64,000 nt of DNA from Rhodanobacteraceae bacterium (GCA_016713135.1 JADJPR010000017.1:62001-126000), one strand, 5' to 3'; numbered from the stretch's first letter, positions 47,261 to 56,548 are shown. Notes: generated from the sequence alone by a model not told the origin. A program made the numbers and translations.

Positions 47261-47536
47261 ATGTCGCGTTCATTGAAAAAGGGTCCCTTCGCCGACCTGC
47301 ACCTTCTCAAGAAGGTCGAAGTCGCCGCTGCCGGGAACAGCAAGAAGCCGATCAAGACCTGGTCGCGCCGTTCGATGATCCTGCCGGAAATGGTGGGTCT
47401 GACGATCGCCGTCCATAACGGTCGCCAGCACGTTCCGGTGATCGTCAACGAGAACATGGTGGGCCACAAGCTTGGAGAGTTTGCGCCGACGCGCACCTTC
47501 AAGGGCCACTCCGGCGACAAGAAGGCAGGGAAGTAA
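47261..47536 (+). CDS. rpsS: 30S ribosomal protein uS19
   Basis: 91 residues, SRSLKKGPFAD start and HNGRQHVPV core. Binds the head of the 30S subunit with uS13. Confidence 0.97.
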   Translation: MSRSLKKGPFADLHLLKKVEVAAAGNSKKPIKTWSRRSMILPEMVGLTIAVHNGRQHVPVIVNENMVGHKLGEFAPTRTFKGHSGDKKAGK

Positions 47537-47538
47537 TC

Positions 47539-47880
47539 ATGCAAGCACGCGCAATTCTGCGTACGGCGAGGATCTCGCCGCAGAAGGCCCGCCTCGTGGC
47601 GGACCAGGTTCGTGGCATGCAGGTCGGCCGCGCCGACCAGCTGCTCACGTTCAGCCCGAAGAAGGCGGCCGGCATGATCCGCAAGGTGCTGCTGTCCGCG
47701 GTGTCGAACGCCGAGAACAACCTCGGAGCCGACGTCGACGAGCTGAAGGTCACCACCATCTGCGTCGACGAAGGTCCGCAGCTGAAGCGGCTGCACGCCC
47801 GCGCCAAGGGCCGCGGCAACCGCATCATCAAGCGCACGAGCCATATCACCGTCATTGTCGGCGACGGCCGCGCGGACTGA
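47539..47880 (+). CDS. rplV: 50S ribosomal protein uL22
   Basis: 113 residues, with RTARISPQKARLVADQVRG and the tunnel-loop region RLHARAKGRGNRI. Two bases after rpsS. Confidence 0.97.
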   Translation: MQARAILRTARISPQKARLVADQVRGMQVGRADQLLTFSPKKAAGMIRKVLLSAVSNAENNLGADVDELKVTTICVDEGPQLKRLHARAKGRGNRIIKRTSHITVIVGDGRAD

Positions 47881-47890
47881 GGATCGAAAA

Positions 47891-48568
47891 ATGGGTCATA
47901 AAGTCAATCCCGTTGGTATTCGTCTCGGCATCTCCCGCGACTGGAATTCGAAGTGGTTCGCGAACCGCAAGGATTTCGCCGGCTACCTCGAAGCCGACCT
48001 GCGCGTCCGCGAATACCTGAAGAGCCGCCTGAGCCAGGCTGGCATCAGCAAGATCCAGATCGAGCGTCCGGCCAAGACCGCGCGCCTGACGATCTACACC
48101 GCACGTCCCGGCGTCGTCATCGGCAAGAAGGGTGAGGACATCGAGAAGCTGCGCAAGGACGTCTCGGACATCATGGGCGTGCCGACGCACGTCAATGTCG
48201 CCGAAATCCGCAAGCCGGAACTGGACGCGCAGCTGGTCGCCGAATCGATCACGCAGCAGCTCGAGCGCCGCATCATGTTCCGCCGCGCGATGAAGCGCGC
48301 AGTGCAGAACGCGCTCCGCCTCGGCGCCCTCGGCGTGAAGGTGAGCGTCGCGGGCCGCTTGAACGGCGCGGAAATCGCGCGTTCGGAGTGGTATCGCGAG
48401 GGTCGCGTGCCGCTGCATACGCTGCGCGCCGACATCGACTACGGCTTCGCCGAAGCCAAGACCACCTACGGCATCATCGGTGTCAAGGTGTGGATCTATC
48501 GCGGCGATGTCTTTGATCTCCATGCGCCACCGGCCGAAGCGAAGGCCGAGCGCTCGCAGGCCAAGTAA
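47891..48568 (+). CDS. rpsC: 30S ribosomal protein uS3
   Basis: 225 residues. ATG 47891 gives the invariant GHKVNPVGIRLG start. The KH domain contains VVIGKKGEDIEKL. Part of the mRNA entry helicase site. Confidence 0.97.
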   Translation: MGHKVNPVGIRLGISRDWNSKWFANRKDFAGYLEADLRVREYLKSRLSQAGISKIQIERPAKTARLTIYTARPGVVIGKKGEDIEKLRKDVSDIMGVPTHVNVAEIRKPELDAQLVAESITQQLERRIMFRRAMKRAVQNALRLGALGVKVSVAGRLNGAEIARSEWYREGRVPLHTLRADIDYGFAEAKTTYGIIGVKVWIYRGDVFDLHAPPAEAKAERSQAK

Positions 48569-48581
48569 GGAGTAGGAAGCC

Positions 48582-48995
48582 ATGCTGCAACCTGCACGCA
48601 CCAAATTCCGCAAGGCGCACAAGGGGCGTAACAACGGCCTCGCGTTCGTCGCCAACAAGGTGAGCTTCGGCGAGTACGGCCTGAAGGCCGTCGAACACGG
48701 CCAGCTGACCGCACGTCAGATCGAAGCGGCGCGCCGCACGATCTCGCGCTTCGTCAAGCGCGGCGGCAAGCTGTGGATCCGCGTGTTCCCCGACAAGCCG
48801 ATCAGCAAGAAGCCGATCGAAGTCCGCATGGGTAACGGCAAGGGCAACGTCGAATACTACGTCGCCCAGATCCAGCCCGGCCGGATGATCTACGAGATGG
48901 AAGGCGTTTCCGAGGCGCAGGCCCGCGAAGCGATGGCCCTTGCCGCCGCCAAGCTTTCCGTCAAGACCATGTTCGTTACCCGCTCGGTGCTGTGA
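48582..48995 (+). CDS. rplP: 50S ribosomal protein uL16
   Basis: 137 residues beginning MLQPARTKFRKAHKGRN. Binds 23S rRNA near the A site. The stop overlaps the rpmC start (TGATG). Confidence 0.97.
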   Translation: MLQPARTKFRKAHKGRNNGLAFVANKVSFGEYGLKAVEHGQLTARQIEAARRTISRFVKRGGKLWIRVFPDKPISKKPIEVRMGNGKGNVEYYVAQIQPGRMIYEMEGVSEAQAREAMALAAAKLSVKTMFVTRSVL

Positions 48996-49189
48996 TGAAT
49001 GCCAGTGAACTTCGTAGCAAGTCGATCTCCGAGCTGAAGGAACAGCTGCTCGGCCTGCGCCAGGAGCAGTTCAACCTGCGCATGCAGCGCAGCCAGGGCC
49101 AGCAGACCCAGCTTCACCAGATCAAGCGTGTACGCCGCGATGTCGCACGCGTGAAGACCGTCATCGCCGAGATCGAGCGCAAAGGTTAA
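48995..49189 (+). CDS. rpmC: 50S ribosomal protein uL29
   Basis: 64 residues, typical two-helix uL29 (LRSKSISELKEQLLGLRQEQFNLRMQ split around residue 20). ATG 48995 overlaps the rplP stop by one base. Confidence 0.95.
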   Translation: MNASELRSKSISELKEQLLGLRQEQFNLRMQRSQGQQTQLHQIKRVRRDVARVKTVIAEIERKG

Positions 49190-49192
49190 GCC

Positions 49193-49465
49193 ATGAGCGA
49201 GCAGCAGACAGAAACCACGAAGAAGGCCCGGCCGCTGGTCGGCGTCGTGGTCAGCGACAAGATGCAGAAGACCGTGACCGTGCTGGTCGAGCGCCAGATC
49301 CGCCATGGCGTCTACGGCAAGTTCATCCGTCGTTCCACCAAGTTCCATGCGCACGACGAGCTCGGCGCGCGTGAGGGCGACACGGTGACGATCACTTCCT
49401 GCCGTCCGATCTCCAAGACCAAGAGCTACACGGTCACCGAGATCGTGCGTCGCGCCGGCGAGTAA
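49193..49465 (+). CDS. rpsQ: 30S ribosomal protein uS17
   Basis: 90 residues with GVVVSDKMQKTVTVLVER. A primary 16S rRNA-binding protein. Three bases after rpmC. Confidence 0.97.
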   Translation: MSEQQTETTKKARPLVGVVVSDKMQKTVTVLVERQIRHGVYGKFIRRSTKFHAHDELGAREGDTVTITSCRPISKTKSYTVTEIVRRAGE

Positions 49466-49477
49466 GGGGATAGCGCC

Positions 49478-49846
49478 ATGATCCAGATGCAGAGCACGCT
49501 CGCCGCGGCCGACAACAGCGGCGCCAAGGAACTGATGTGCATCAAGGTGCTCGGCGGCTCCAAGCGCCGTTACGCCAACATCGGTGACGTGATCAAGGTC
49601 TCCGTCCGCGACGCGATTCCGCGCGGCAAGGTCAAGAAGGGCGAGGTCTACGACGCCGTGGTTGTGCGCACCCGCAAGGGCGTCCGCCGCGCCGATGGCT
49701 CGCTGGTACGCTTCGACGGAAACGCTGCGGTGTTGTTGAACAACAAACTTGAGCCGATTGGCACTCGTATCTTTGGACCGGTCACGCGCGAACTGCGCTC
49801 CGAGCGGTTCATGAAGATCGTGTCGCTGGCTCCCGAAGTGCTTTGA
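49478..49846 (+). CDS. rplN: 50S ribosomal protein uL14
   Basis: 122 residues, MIQMQSTLAAADNSGAKEL start and GTRIFGPVTRELR near the end. First gene of the classical spc operon; no separate promoter was recognised upstream. Confidence 0.97.
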   Translation: MIQMQSTLAAADNSGAKELMCIKVLGGSKRRYANIGDVIKVSVRDAIPRGKVKKGEVYDAVVVRTRKGVRRADGSLVRFDGNAAVLLNNKLEPIGTRIFGPVTRELRSERFMKIVSLAPEVL

Positions 49847-49856
49847 GGATTCAGTT

Positions 49857-50189
49857 ATGAAGCGCATCCGCAAGGGCGATCAGGTCGTCGTGATCGCAGG
49901 CAAGGACAAGGGCCGCAAGGGCTCGGTGACGCGCGTGACCACCGAGGGCCGCGTGTTTGTCGAGAATGTGAACGTGGTCAAGCGTCACACGAAGGCGAAT
50001 CCGCAGGCCAACCAGCCTGGCGGCATCGTCGAGCGCGAGGCGTCGATCGACGCCTCCAACGTGATGCTGCTGAATCCGAAGACCCAGAAGGGTGACAAGG
50101 TCGGGTTCAAGACCGTCAAGAACGACGCCGGTGTGGAGCACAAGGTCCGCGTGTACCGCTCCACTGGCGAAGTCATCGATATTGTTTGA
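49857..50189 (+). CDS. rplX: 50S ribosomal protein uL24
   Basis: 110 residues, with the KOW motif (KGDQVVVIAGKDKGRKG). Assembly initiator of the large subunit. Confidence 0.96.
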   Translation: MKRIRKGDQVVVIAGKDKGRKGSVTRVTTEGRVFVENVNVVKRHTKANPQANQPGGIVEREASIDASNVMLLNPKTQKGDKVGFKTVKNDAGVEHKVRVYRSTGEVIDIV

Positions 50190-50200
50190 GGTATAGACCC

Positions 50201-50743
50201 GTGACCGCGAGACTCGATACGTTCTACCGCGAATCCGTCGTGCCGGCGCTGACGAAGAAGTTCGCCTACGCCAACCCGATGCAGGTTCCGCGCCTGGTCA
50301 AGATCACGCTCAACATGGGCGTGGGCGAGGCCGTCGGCAACAAGAAGATCCTGGAAAATGCCGTCGACGACATGACCAAGATCTCCGGTCAGAAGCCGAT
50401 CACCACGCTGGCCAAGAAGTCCATCGCGACCTTCAAGATCCGCGACGGCTGGCCGATCGGCTGCAAGGTCACGCTGCGCCGCAAGCACATGTTCGAGTTC
50501 CTCGATCGCCTGGTGAACGTCGCTCTGCCGCGCGTTCGCGACTTCCGTGGCCAGTCCGGCCGCGCGTTCGACGGTCGCGGCAACTACAACTTCGGTGTCA
50601 AGGAACAGATCATCTTCCCGGAAATCGACTTCGACCAGGTCGACGCGCTCCGCGGCATGGACATCTGCATCACCACCACGGCGAAGACCGACGCGGAGGC
50701 GAAAGCCCTGCTCGAGGCCTTCGGCTTCCCCTTCCGCAACTGA
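50201..50743 (+). CDS. rplE: 50S ribosomal protein uL5
   Basis: 180 residues. GTG 50201 follows GAGG and gives TARLDTFYRESVVPAL. Binds 5S rRNA. An upstream in-frame start at 50186 overlaps rplX. Confidence 0.96.
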   Translation: MTARLDTFYRESVVPALTKKFAYANPMQVPRLVKITLNMGVGEAVGNKKILENAVDDMTKISGQKPITTLAKKSIATFKIRDGWPIGCKVTLRRKHMFEFLDRLVNVALPRVRDFRGQSGRAFDGRGNYNFGVKEQIIFPEIDFDQVDALRGMDICITTTAKTDAEAKALLEAFGFPFRN

Positions 50744-50769
50744 TCCCACGCGAACCCAGGAGAGATTCC

Positions 50770-51075
50770 ATGGCGAAGACTTCGATGGTGAATCGCGAGA
50801 TCAAGCGCGAGAAGCTGGCCAAGCGCTACGGCGCCAAGCGCATCGAACTGAAGGCAGTCATTTCCAGTCTGACCGCCTCCTACGAAGAAAAGATGGAAGC
50901 GCAGGCCAAGCTGCAGAAGCTGCCGCGCGACTCCAGCCCCAGCCGTCAGCGCAACCGCTGCGCCCTGTCCGGCCGTCCTCGCGGCTACTACCGCAAGTTT
51001 GGTCTCGGCCGCAACAAGCTGCGTGAAGCAACCATGCGTGGCGACGTCCCTGGCCTGCGCAAGGCCAGCTGGTAA
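50770..51075 (+). CDS. rpsN: 30S ribosomal protein uS14, zinc-free form
   Basis: 101 residues, the long version lacking the CxxC zinc site (RNRCALSGRPRGYYRKFGLGR). AGGAGAG precedes the ATG. Confidence 0.97.
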   Translation: MAKTSMVNREIKREKLAKRYGAKRIELKAVISSLTASYEEKMEAQAKLQKLPRDSSPSRQRNRCALSGRPRGYYRKFGLGRNKLREATMRGDVPGLRKASW

Positions 51076-51101
51076 GCACCCTAAAGAATCAGGTAATCGT
51101 C

Positions 51102-51500
51102 ATGAGCATGACCGATCCAATTGCCGACATGTTGACGCGCATCCGCAATGCGCAGGCCATGGGCAAGCAGAATGTGCAGATGCCAGCCTCGCGGGTGAAG
51201 CTCGCGATCGCTGAACTGCTGAAAGCAGAAGGCTACGTCAAAGACGTGGCGACCGCCGAGACCGGCCCGGGCAAGAAGGTCCTGAGCGTCAAGCTCAAGT
51301 ACTTCCAGGGCAAGCCGGTTATCGAGAAGCTGGAACGCGTGAGCCGTCCTGGCCTGCGCAAGTACCGCGGCAACGATGCCCTGCCGAGCGTGCTCGGTGG
51401 CCTGGGCATCGCCATCGTGTCGACGTCGAAGGGCCTGATGACCGACGCCAAGGCGCGTTCGGAAGGTCTCGGCGGCGAAGTCCTCTGCCTGGTCGCCTAA
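51102..51500 (+). CDS. rpsH: 30S ribosomal protein uS8
   Basis: 132 residues, with DPIADMLTRIRNAQ and the C-terminal LGGLGIAIVSTSKG. In E. coli S8 also represses the spc operon by binding the rplE mRNA. Confidence 0.97.
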   Translation: MSMTDPIADMLTRIRNAQAMGKQNVQMPASRVKLAIAELLKAEGYVKDVATAETGPGKKVLSVKLKYFQGKPVIEKLERVSRPGLRKYRGNDALPSVLGGLGIAIVSTSKGLMTDAKARSEGLGGEVLCLVA

Positions 51501-51515
51501 GCGGGAGTAAGCACC

Positions 51516-52043
51516 ATGTCTCGAGTTGCGAAAAAGCCGATCGCGCTGCCGAAGGGCGTCGAAATGACGACCGCGGCGGGCTCGATCGCAATCAAGGGCC
51601 CGAAGGGCACGCTGTCCGTGGCCCAGCCGGCCGGCGTCAGCGTCTCGATCGAAGGCGCCAATGTTTCGATCCAGCCGGCCAGCCTGGCGAATGACGCGAT
51701 GGCGGGCACGCTGCGCGCGTTGCTGGCGAACTGCGTCACCGGTGTGGCCACGGGCTACGAGCGCAAGCTGGAACTGGTCGGCGTCGGTTACCGCGCCGCG
51801 ATGGCCGGCAGCGACCTGAACCTGACGCTCGGGTTTTCGCACCCGGTGCTGTTCAAGGTTCCGGAGGGCGTGACCGTCTCCACGCCGTCGCAGACGGAAA
51901 TCCTGATAAAGGGCGCCGACAAGCAGGCGGTCGGTCAGGTTGCCGCCAAGATTCGCGCGTTCCGTCCGCCCGAACCCTACAAGGGCAAGGGTGTGCGCTA
52001 CAGCGGCGAAAAGATCACGCTGAAGGAAGCGAAGAAGGCCTAA
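51516..52043 (+). CDS. rplF: 50S ribosomal protein uL6
   Basis: 175 residues, SRVAKKPIALPKGV start and the end motif PPEPYKGKGVRY. Confidence 0.97.
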   Translation: MSRVAKKPIALPKGVEMTTAAGSIAIKGPKGTLSVAQPAGVSVSIEGANVSIQPASLANDAMAGTLRALLANCVTGVATGYERKLELVGVGYRAAMAGSDLNLTLGFSHPVLFKVPEGVTVSTPSQTEILIKGADKQAVGQVAAKIRAFRPPEPYKGKGVRYSGEKITLKEAKKA

Positions 52044-52084
52044 GGCCCTTCCCGCCCTTTCACAAAGCAAGGACATCGATAGTC

Positions 52085-52447
52085 ATGGCGAAAGTGGACA
52101 AGAAAGAAGCGCGACTGCGCCGAGCGCAGTCGACACGGCATCGGATTCGGGAACTGCAGGTTCCGCGGCTGACCGTCTACCGCACGGGGCAGCACATCTA
52201 TGCCCAGGTGTTCGCGGCTGGCGGCTTTGGTGTGGTCGCTGCGGCGTCCACCGTCCAGAAGGACGTGCGCGAAGGCCTCACCGGCACCAAGAACAAGTCT
52301 GCGGCGTCCGCCGTGGGCCGTGCGATCGCGAAGCTGGCGCTCGCCGCCGGCGTCGATCGCGTCGCCTTCGACCGTTCCGGCTTCAAGTATCACGGGCGGA
52401 TCCAGGCTCTGGCCGATGCCGCCCGCGAGGGTGGTCTCCAGTTCTGA
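52085..52447 (+). CDS. rplR: 50S ribosomal protein uL18
   Basis: 120 residues, with RRAQSTRHRIRE, VYRTGQHIYAQV and FDRSGFKYHGR. Binds 5S rRNA together with uL5. Confidence 0.96.
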   Translation: MAKVDKKEARLRRAQSTRHRIRELQVPRLTVYRTGQHIYAQVFAAGGFGVVAAASTVQKDVREGLTGTKNKSAASAVGRAIAKLALAAGVDRVAFDRSGFKYHGRIQALADAAREGGLQF

Positions 52448-52489
52448 GGTCGGCCCCGCCGCACCCTCGTCCATATTCAGGTGAGTAGC

Positions 52490-53008
52490 ATGGCAAACGA
52501 TAACGACAGCAGCGATGGCCTGCTGGAAAAGCTGGTAGCGGTCAACCGCGTGGCCAAGGTCGTCAAGGGTGGCCGTCAGTTCGGTTTCACCGCGCTGACC
52601 GTGGTCGGCGATGGCAACGGTCGCGTAGGCATCGGTTACGGCAAGGCGCGTGAAGTGCCGGCCGCGATCTCCAAGGCGATGGATCGCGCGCGTCGCAACA
52701 TGGTCAAGGTGAGCCTGAACAACGGTACTCTCTGGTATGCGACGCAGGGTGCCCACGGTGCTGCCAAGGTGTACATGCAGCCCGCCTCCGAAGGTACTGG
52801 CGTGATCGCCGGCGGTGCCATGCGCGCCGTGTTCGAGGTGGTCGGCATCCAGAACGTGCTGGCCAAGGCCTTCGGCTCGCGCAACCCGATCAACCTGGTC
52901 CGCGCAACGGTCAAGGGTCTGGCTCGTATGGCGGCGCCGGGCGACTACGCGGCCAAGCGCGGCAAGCGTCTCGAAGAACTGACGGGGAAGTCCAATGAGC
53001 AGCGATAA
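52490..53008 (+). CDS. rpsE: 30S ribosomal protein uS5
   Basis: 172 residues (KLVAVNRVAKVVKGGRQFGF). ATG 52490 preferred to the in-frame GTG at 52481. It overlaps rpmD by 14 bases. Confidence 0.96.
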   Translation: MANDNDSSDGLLEKLVAVNRVAKVVKGGRQFGFTALTVVGDGNGRVGIGYGKAREVPAAISKAMDRARRNMVKVSLNNGTLWYATQGAHGAAKVYMQPASEGTGVIAGGAMRAVFEVVGIQNVLAKAFGSRNPINLVRATVKGLARMAAPGDYAAKRGKRLEELTGKSNEQR

Positions 53009-53189
53009 CGCCAGCGCTACTGTGCGCGTCAAGCTCGTCCGCAGCCCGAACAGCACGCCGGCCAACCACCGCCTGTGCGTCAAGGCCCTCGGCCTGAAGC
53101 GCATGCATCAGGTCGTGGAGCTGAAGGACAGCCCGAGCGTTCGTGGCCTGATCAACAAGGTCAACTATCTGGTCCGTGTCGAAGGCTGA
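52995..53189 (+). CDS. rpmD: 50S ribosomal protein uL30
   Basis: 64 residues with VKLVRSPNSTPANHR. Starts inside the end of rpsE, indicating translational coupling. Confidence 0.95.
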   Translation: MSSDNASATVRVKLVRSPNSTPANHRLCVKALGLKRMHQVVELKDSPSVRGLINKVNYLVRVEG

Positions 53190-53216
53190 GCCTGACGACC
53201 GAGTGGGAGTAGCATC

Positions 53217-53651
53217 GTGAGACTGAATACGATCAAGCCGGCCGAGGGCAGCAAGAAGGAAGCCCGTCGCGTCGGTCGTGGCATTGGCTCGACCCTGGGC
53301 AAGACCTGCGGCCGCGGCCACAAGGGTTCGTACGCGCGCACCGGCAAGGGCAAGATCAAGCCGGGCTTCGAAGGCGGCCAGATGCCGCTGCAGCGCCGCC
53401 TCCCGAAAGTGGGTTTCCGTTCCAAGATCAAGGCGTCCGTTGGTGAGGTCTTCCTCTACCAGTTGGCCCAGGTCAAGGGCGACGTGATCGACTTGGCCGC
53501 GCTGAAGGCTGCGGACTTGGTGGGCGTTGACATCAAGCGAGTCAAGCTGGTCAAGCAGGGCGACGTCGGTCGCGCGCTGACCGTGCGTGGCATCGGCTGC
53601 ACCGAAGGTGCCAAGGCAGCGATCCTCGCCGCCGGCGGATCGGTGGAGTAA
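53217..53651 (+). CDS. rplO: 50S ribosomal protein uL15
   Basis: 144 residues, starting with GTG at 53217 (RLNTIKPAEGSKKEARRVGRG). The glycine/arginine-rich N-terminal tail is typical. Six bases before secY. Confidence 0.96.
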   Translation: MRLNTIKPAEGSKKEARRVGRGIGSTLGKTCGRGHKGSYARTGKGKIKPGFEGGQMPLQRRLPKVGFRSKIKASVGEVFLYQLAQVKGDVIDLAALKAADLVGVDIKRVKLVKQGDVGRALTVRGIGCTEGAKAAILAAGGSVE

Positions 53652-53657
53652 AGCCCC

Positions 53658-55004
53658 TTGGCCAACGCGTCGACCAGTGCGGGTAACGCGCTCGGCAAGC
53701 TCGGTCACCTGTCCGAGCTGCGCCAGCGTCTGCTGTTCGTCTTGGGTGCGCTGATCGTCTTCCGCGCCGGCAGCTTCATCCCGGTGCCCGGGGTCAATCC
53801 GGAAGCGATGCTGCAGCTGATGGAATCTCAGCGCGGCACGATCATCGACGTGTTCAACATGTTTTCGGGTGGCGCCCTTGAGCGCTTCTCGATCCTCGCG
53901 CTCGGCGTCATGCCGTACATCTCGGCATCGATCGTGGTGCAGATCCTTGGCACCGCCTTGCCCTCGCTGCAGGCTTTGAAAAAGGAAGGCGAGGCGGGTC
54001 GTCGCACGCTGACCAAGTACACCCGCTGGGGAACCTTGGGACTGTCGATCTTCCAGGGTTTCGGTGTGGCTTACGCGCTGCAGCAGCAGGGCGGTAGCGT
54101 GGTGATCTCGCCGGGTATCGGCTTCCTCGTGACTGCGGTGATCAGCCTGACGGCTGGAACGATGTACCTGATGTGGCTGGGCGAACAGGTCACTGAACGC
54201 GGTATCGGCAACGGTATCTCGATCCTGATCTTCGCCGGTATTGTCGCGGGCTTCCCGGGGGCGATCGCCACCACGCTGGAACTCGCCAGCACCGGTCAGT
54301 TGCAGTTCCTGTCGATCATCCTGGTGCTCGCCATCGTGGTCGTGGTGACGGCCTTCGTGGTGTTCATGGAACGCGCCCAGCGGCGCATCACCGTGAACTA
54401 CGCGCGGCGCATGTCCGGTCGCCAGGCGTACCAGAACCAGTCGTCGCACCTGCCGCTCAAGCTCAACATGTCGGGCGTGATCCCGCCGATTTTTGCCTCA
54501 AGCCTGATCCTGTTCCCGGCCACCGCCGCGACCTGGTTCGGCACCGGTGAGGGTACTCGCTGGCTGCAGCGCTTGGCGGCGATGCTCGGTCCGGAACAGC
54601 CGCTGCACATGTTGCTGTACGACGGTCTGATCTTCTTCTTCGCCTTCTTCTATACCGCGCTGGTGTTCAACGCGCAGGAGACTGCCGACAACCTGAAGAA
54701 GTCAGGTGCGCTGATCCCCGGCATCCGCCCGGGCAAGGCGACGGCGGACTACATCGACGGTGTGCTGACCCGTTTGACGGCCGTTGGCGCGCTGTACCTG
54801 GTCGCAGTCTGCCTGCTGCCGGAATTCATGCGCATCTACTTCGATGTGCCGTTCTATTTCGGCGGCACTTCGTTGCTGATCGTGGTCGTGGTGGTGATGG
54901 ACTTCATGGCGCAGATCCAGGCGCACCTGATGTCGCACCAGTACGACAGCCTTTTGAAGAAGGCGAACCTGAAGAATGTCGGGCGTGGTGGCTTGCTGAA
55001 GTAA
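53658..55004 (+). CDS. secY: Preprotein translocase subunit SecY
   Basis: 448 residues, ten membrane helices, with VFRAGSFIPVPGVN at helix 1, GIGNGISILIFAGIVAG and FFYTALVFN. The channel subunit of SecYEG. The start is TTG at 53658; no ATG or GTG fits before the first helix. In many gammaproteobacteria rpmJ follows; none is present in the 103 bases before rpsM. Confidence 0.96.
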   Translation: MANASTSAGNALGKLGHLSELRQRLLFVLGALIVFRAGSFIPVPGVNPEAMLQLMESQRGTIIDVFNMFSGGALERFSILALGVMPYISASIVVQILGTALPSLQALKKEGEAGRRTLTKYTRWGTLGLSIFQGFGVAYALQQQGGSVVISPGIGFLVTAVISLTAGTMYLMWLGEQVTERGIGNGISILIFAGIVAGFPGAIATTLELASTGQLQFLSIILVLAIVVVVTAFVVFMERAQRRITVNYARRMSGRQAYQNQSSHLPLKLNMSGVIPPIFASSLILFPATAATWFGTGEGTRWLQRLAAMLGPEQPLHMLLYDGLIFFFAFFYTALVFNAQETADNLKKSGALIPGIRPGKATADYIDGVLTRLTAVGALYLVAVCLLPEFMRIYFDVPFYFGGTSLLIVVVVVMDFMAQIQAHLMSHQYDSLLKKANLKNVGRGGLLK

Positions 55005-55035
55005 AGCTGTCCGGTTCGCCTGGAACTGAAGACGT

Positions 55036-55066
55036 TTGCGCAAAACGGTATGGAACCTGCTACTAT
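55036..55066 (+). promoter_or_regulatory. Candidate promoter of the alpha operon
   Basis: TTGCGC (55036-55041) and TACTAT (55061-55066) with a 19-base spacer, about 42 bases before rpsM. It suggests that rpsM-rplQ can be transcribed apart from secY. Confidence 0.55.
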
Positions 55067-55107
55067 AGGCGGTTCCACCAGTCGCGCTCTTGGAGTGGAG
55101 AGTACTC

Positions 55108-55464
55108 ATGGCACGTATCGCGGGTGTCAACATCCCGGTCAACAAGCATGCGTGGATCGGCTTGACCAGCATCTACGGCGTCGGTCGCAGCAGCGCGCGC
55201 AAGATCTGCGCTTCCGCTGGTGTGGAGCCGACCACCAAGGTCAAGAGCCTCACCGAGGCTGAGGTCGAGCGCCTGCGTGCCGAAGTCGGCAAGTTCACGG
55301 TCGAAGGTGACCTCCGTCGCGAAGTCGCGATGAGCGTCAAGCGCCTGATCGACCTGGGCTGCTACCGCGGCCTGCGTCACCGCAAGGGCCTGCCGATCCG
55401 CGGTCAGCGCACGCGTACCAATGCGCGCACCCGCAAGGGCCCGCGCAAGCAGATCAAGAAGTAA
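55108..55464 (+). CDS. rpsM: 30S ribosomal protein uS13
   Basis: 118 residues. ATG 55108 gives ARIAGVNIPVNKHAWIGL; GLRHRKGLPIRGQRTRTNART follows near the end. Located in the 30S head. GGAGTGGAGAG upstream. Confidence 0.97.
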   Translation: MARIAGVNIPVNKHAWIGLTSIYGVGRSSARKICASAGVEPTTKVKSLTEAEVERLRAEVGKFTVEGDLRREVAMSVKRLIDLGCYRGLRHRKGLPIRGQRTRTNARTRKGPRKQIKK

Positions 55465-55487
55465 GCACTTAATTCCGGAATCAGAAA

Positions 55488-55886
55488 ATGAGCAAGGCGG
55501 CTGCCGCGGCCGGTAAGGCCAAGAAGAAGATCAAGCGTTCCGTCTCCGACGGCATCGCGCATGTCCAGGCTTCGTTCAACAACACGGTGATCACGATCAC
55601 CGATCGCCAGGGCAATGCACTGAGCTGGGCGACCTCGGGTGGCGCTGGCTTCCGCGGCTCGCGCAAGAGCACGCCCTTCGCTGCGCAGGTCGCGGCTGAG
55701 AAAGCCGGGCGCGTCGCGCTGGAATACGGCGTCAAGGCGCTGGAAGTGCGTATCAAGGGCCCCGGCCCGGGCCGCGAGTCAGCCGTGCGCGCGCTCAATG
55801 CGCTCGGCCTCAAGGTCACCAACATTCTGGACGTCACGCCGATTCCGCATAACGGCTGCCGTCCGCCGAAGCGCCGTCGCGTGTAA
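55488..55886 (+). CDS. rpsK: 30S ribosomal protein uS11
   Basis: 132 residues, with HVQASFNNTVITITDRQGN and the end GCRPPKRRRV. Platform protein near the mRNA exit. Confidence 0.97.
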   Translation: MSKAAAAAGKAKKKIKRSVSDGIAHVQASFNNTVITITDRQGNALSWATSGGAGFRGSRKSTPFAAQVAAEKAGRVALEYGVKALEVRIKGPGPGRESAVRALNALGLKVTNILDVTPIPHNGCRPPKRRRV

Positions 55887-55904
55887 TCAAGGAGGATTGA
55901 CGTC

Positions 55905-56531
55905 ATGGCACGCTATATTGGTCCCACTTGCAAGCTCGCCCGTCGCGAAGGAACGGATCTGTTCCTGAAGAGCCCGGCGCGCCCGATCGACAAAAAGTGC
56001 AAGATCGAGCAGAAGCCCGGTCAGCACGGCGCGGCGAAGAAGGCGAAGAACTCCGACTACTCGCTGCAGCTGCGCGAGAAGCAGAAGGTCAAGCGTATGT
56101 ACGGCGTGCTCGAGCGCCAGTTCCGCCGCTATTACGCGGAGGCCAGCCGCCGCCGTGGTGCGACCGGCGAGAACCTGCTGCAGATCCTCGAGTCGCGTCT
56201 GGACAACATCGTGTATCGCATGGGCTTCGCGGTGACGCGCGCCCAGGGTCGCCAGCTGGTGGCCCATCGCGCGATCAAGGTCAATGGCCGCATCGTCAAC
56301 CTGCCGTCCTACCAGGTCAAGGTGGGCGACGTGGTGGCGCTGGCCGACCGCGCGAAGGACCAGCTGCGCGTGAAGGAAGCGCTGACGCTGAGCCAGGAAA
56401 TGGACCTGGCGCCGAACTGGGTGGAACTCGATTCCGCCAAGTCGCAGGGCGTGTTCAAGCAGCTTCCGGATCGCAGCGATCTGTCCGCCGACATCAATGA
56501 GAATTTGATCGTCGAGCTCTACTCCAAGTAA
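55905..56531 (+). CDS. rpsD: 30S ribosomal protein uS4
   Basis: 208 residues with ARYIGPTCKLARREG and the S4 RNA-binding domain (LESRLDNIVYRMGFA). In E. coli S4 represses the alpha operon by binding its leader. AGGAGG precedes the ATG. Confidence 0.97.
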   Translation: MARYIGPTCKLARREGTDLFLKSPARPIDKKCKIEQKPGQHGAAKKAKNSDYSLQLREKQKVKRMYGVLERQFRRYYAEASRRRGATGENLLQILESRLDNIVYRMGFAVTRAQGRQLVAHRAIKVNGRIVNLPSYQVKVGDVVALADRAKDQLRVKEALTLSQEMDLAPNWVELDSAKSQGVFKQLPDRSDLSADINENLIVELYSK

Positions 56532-56548
56532 TTCCAGGAAGGTTTGAC

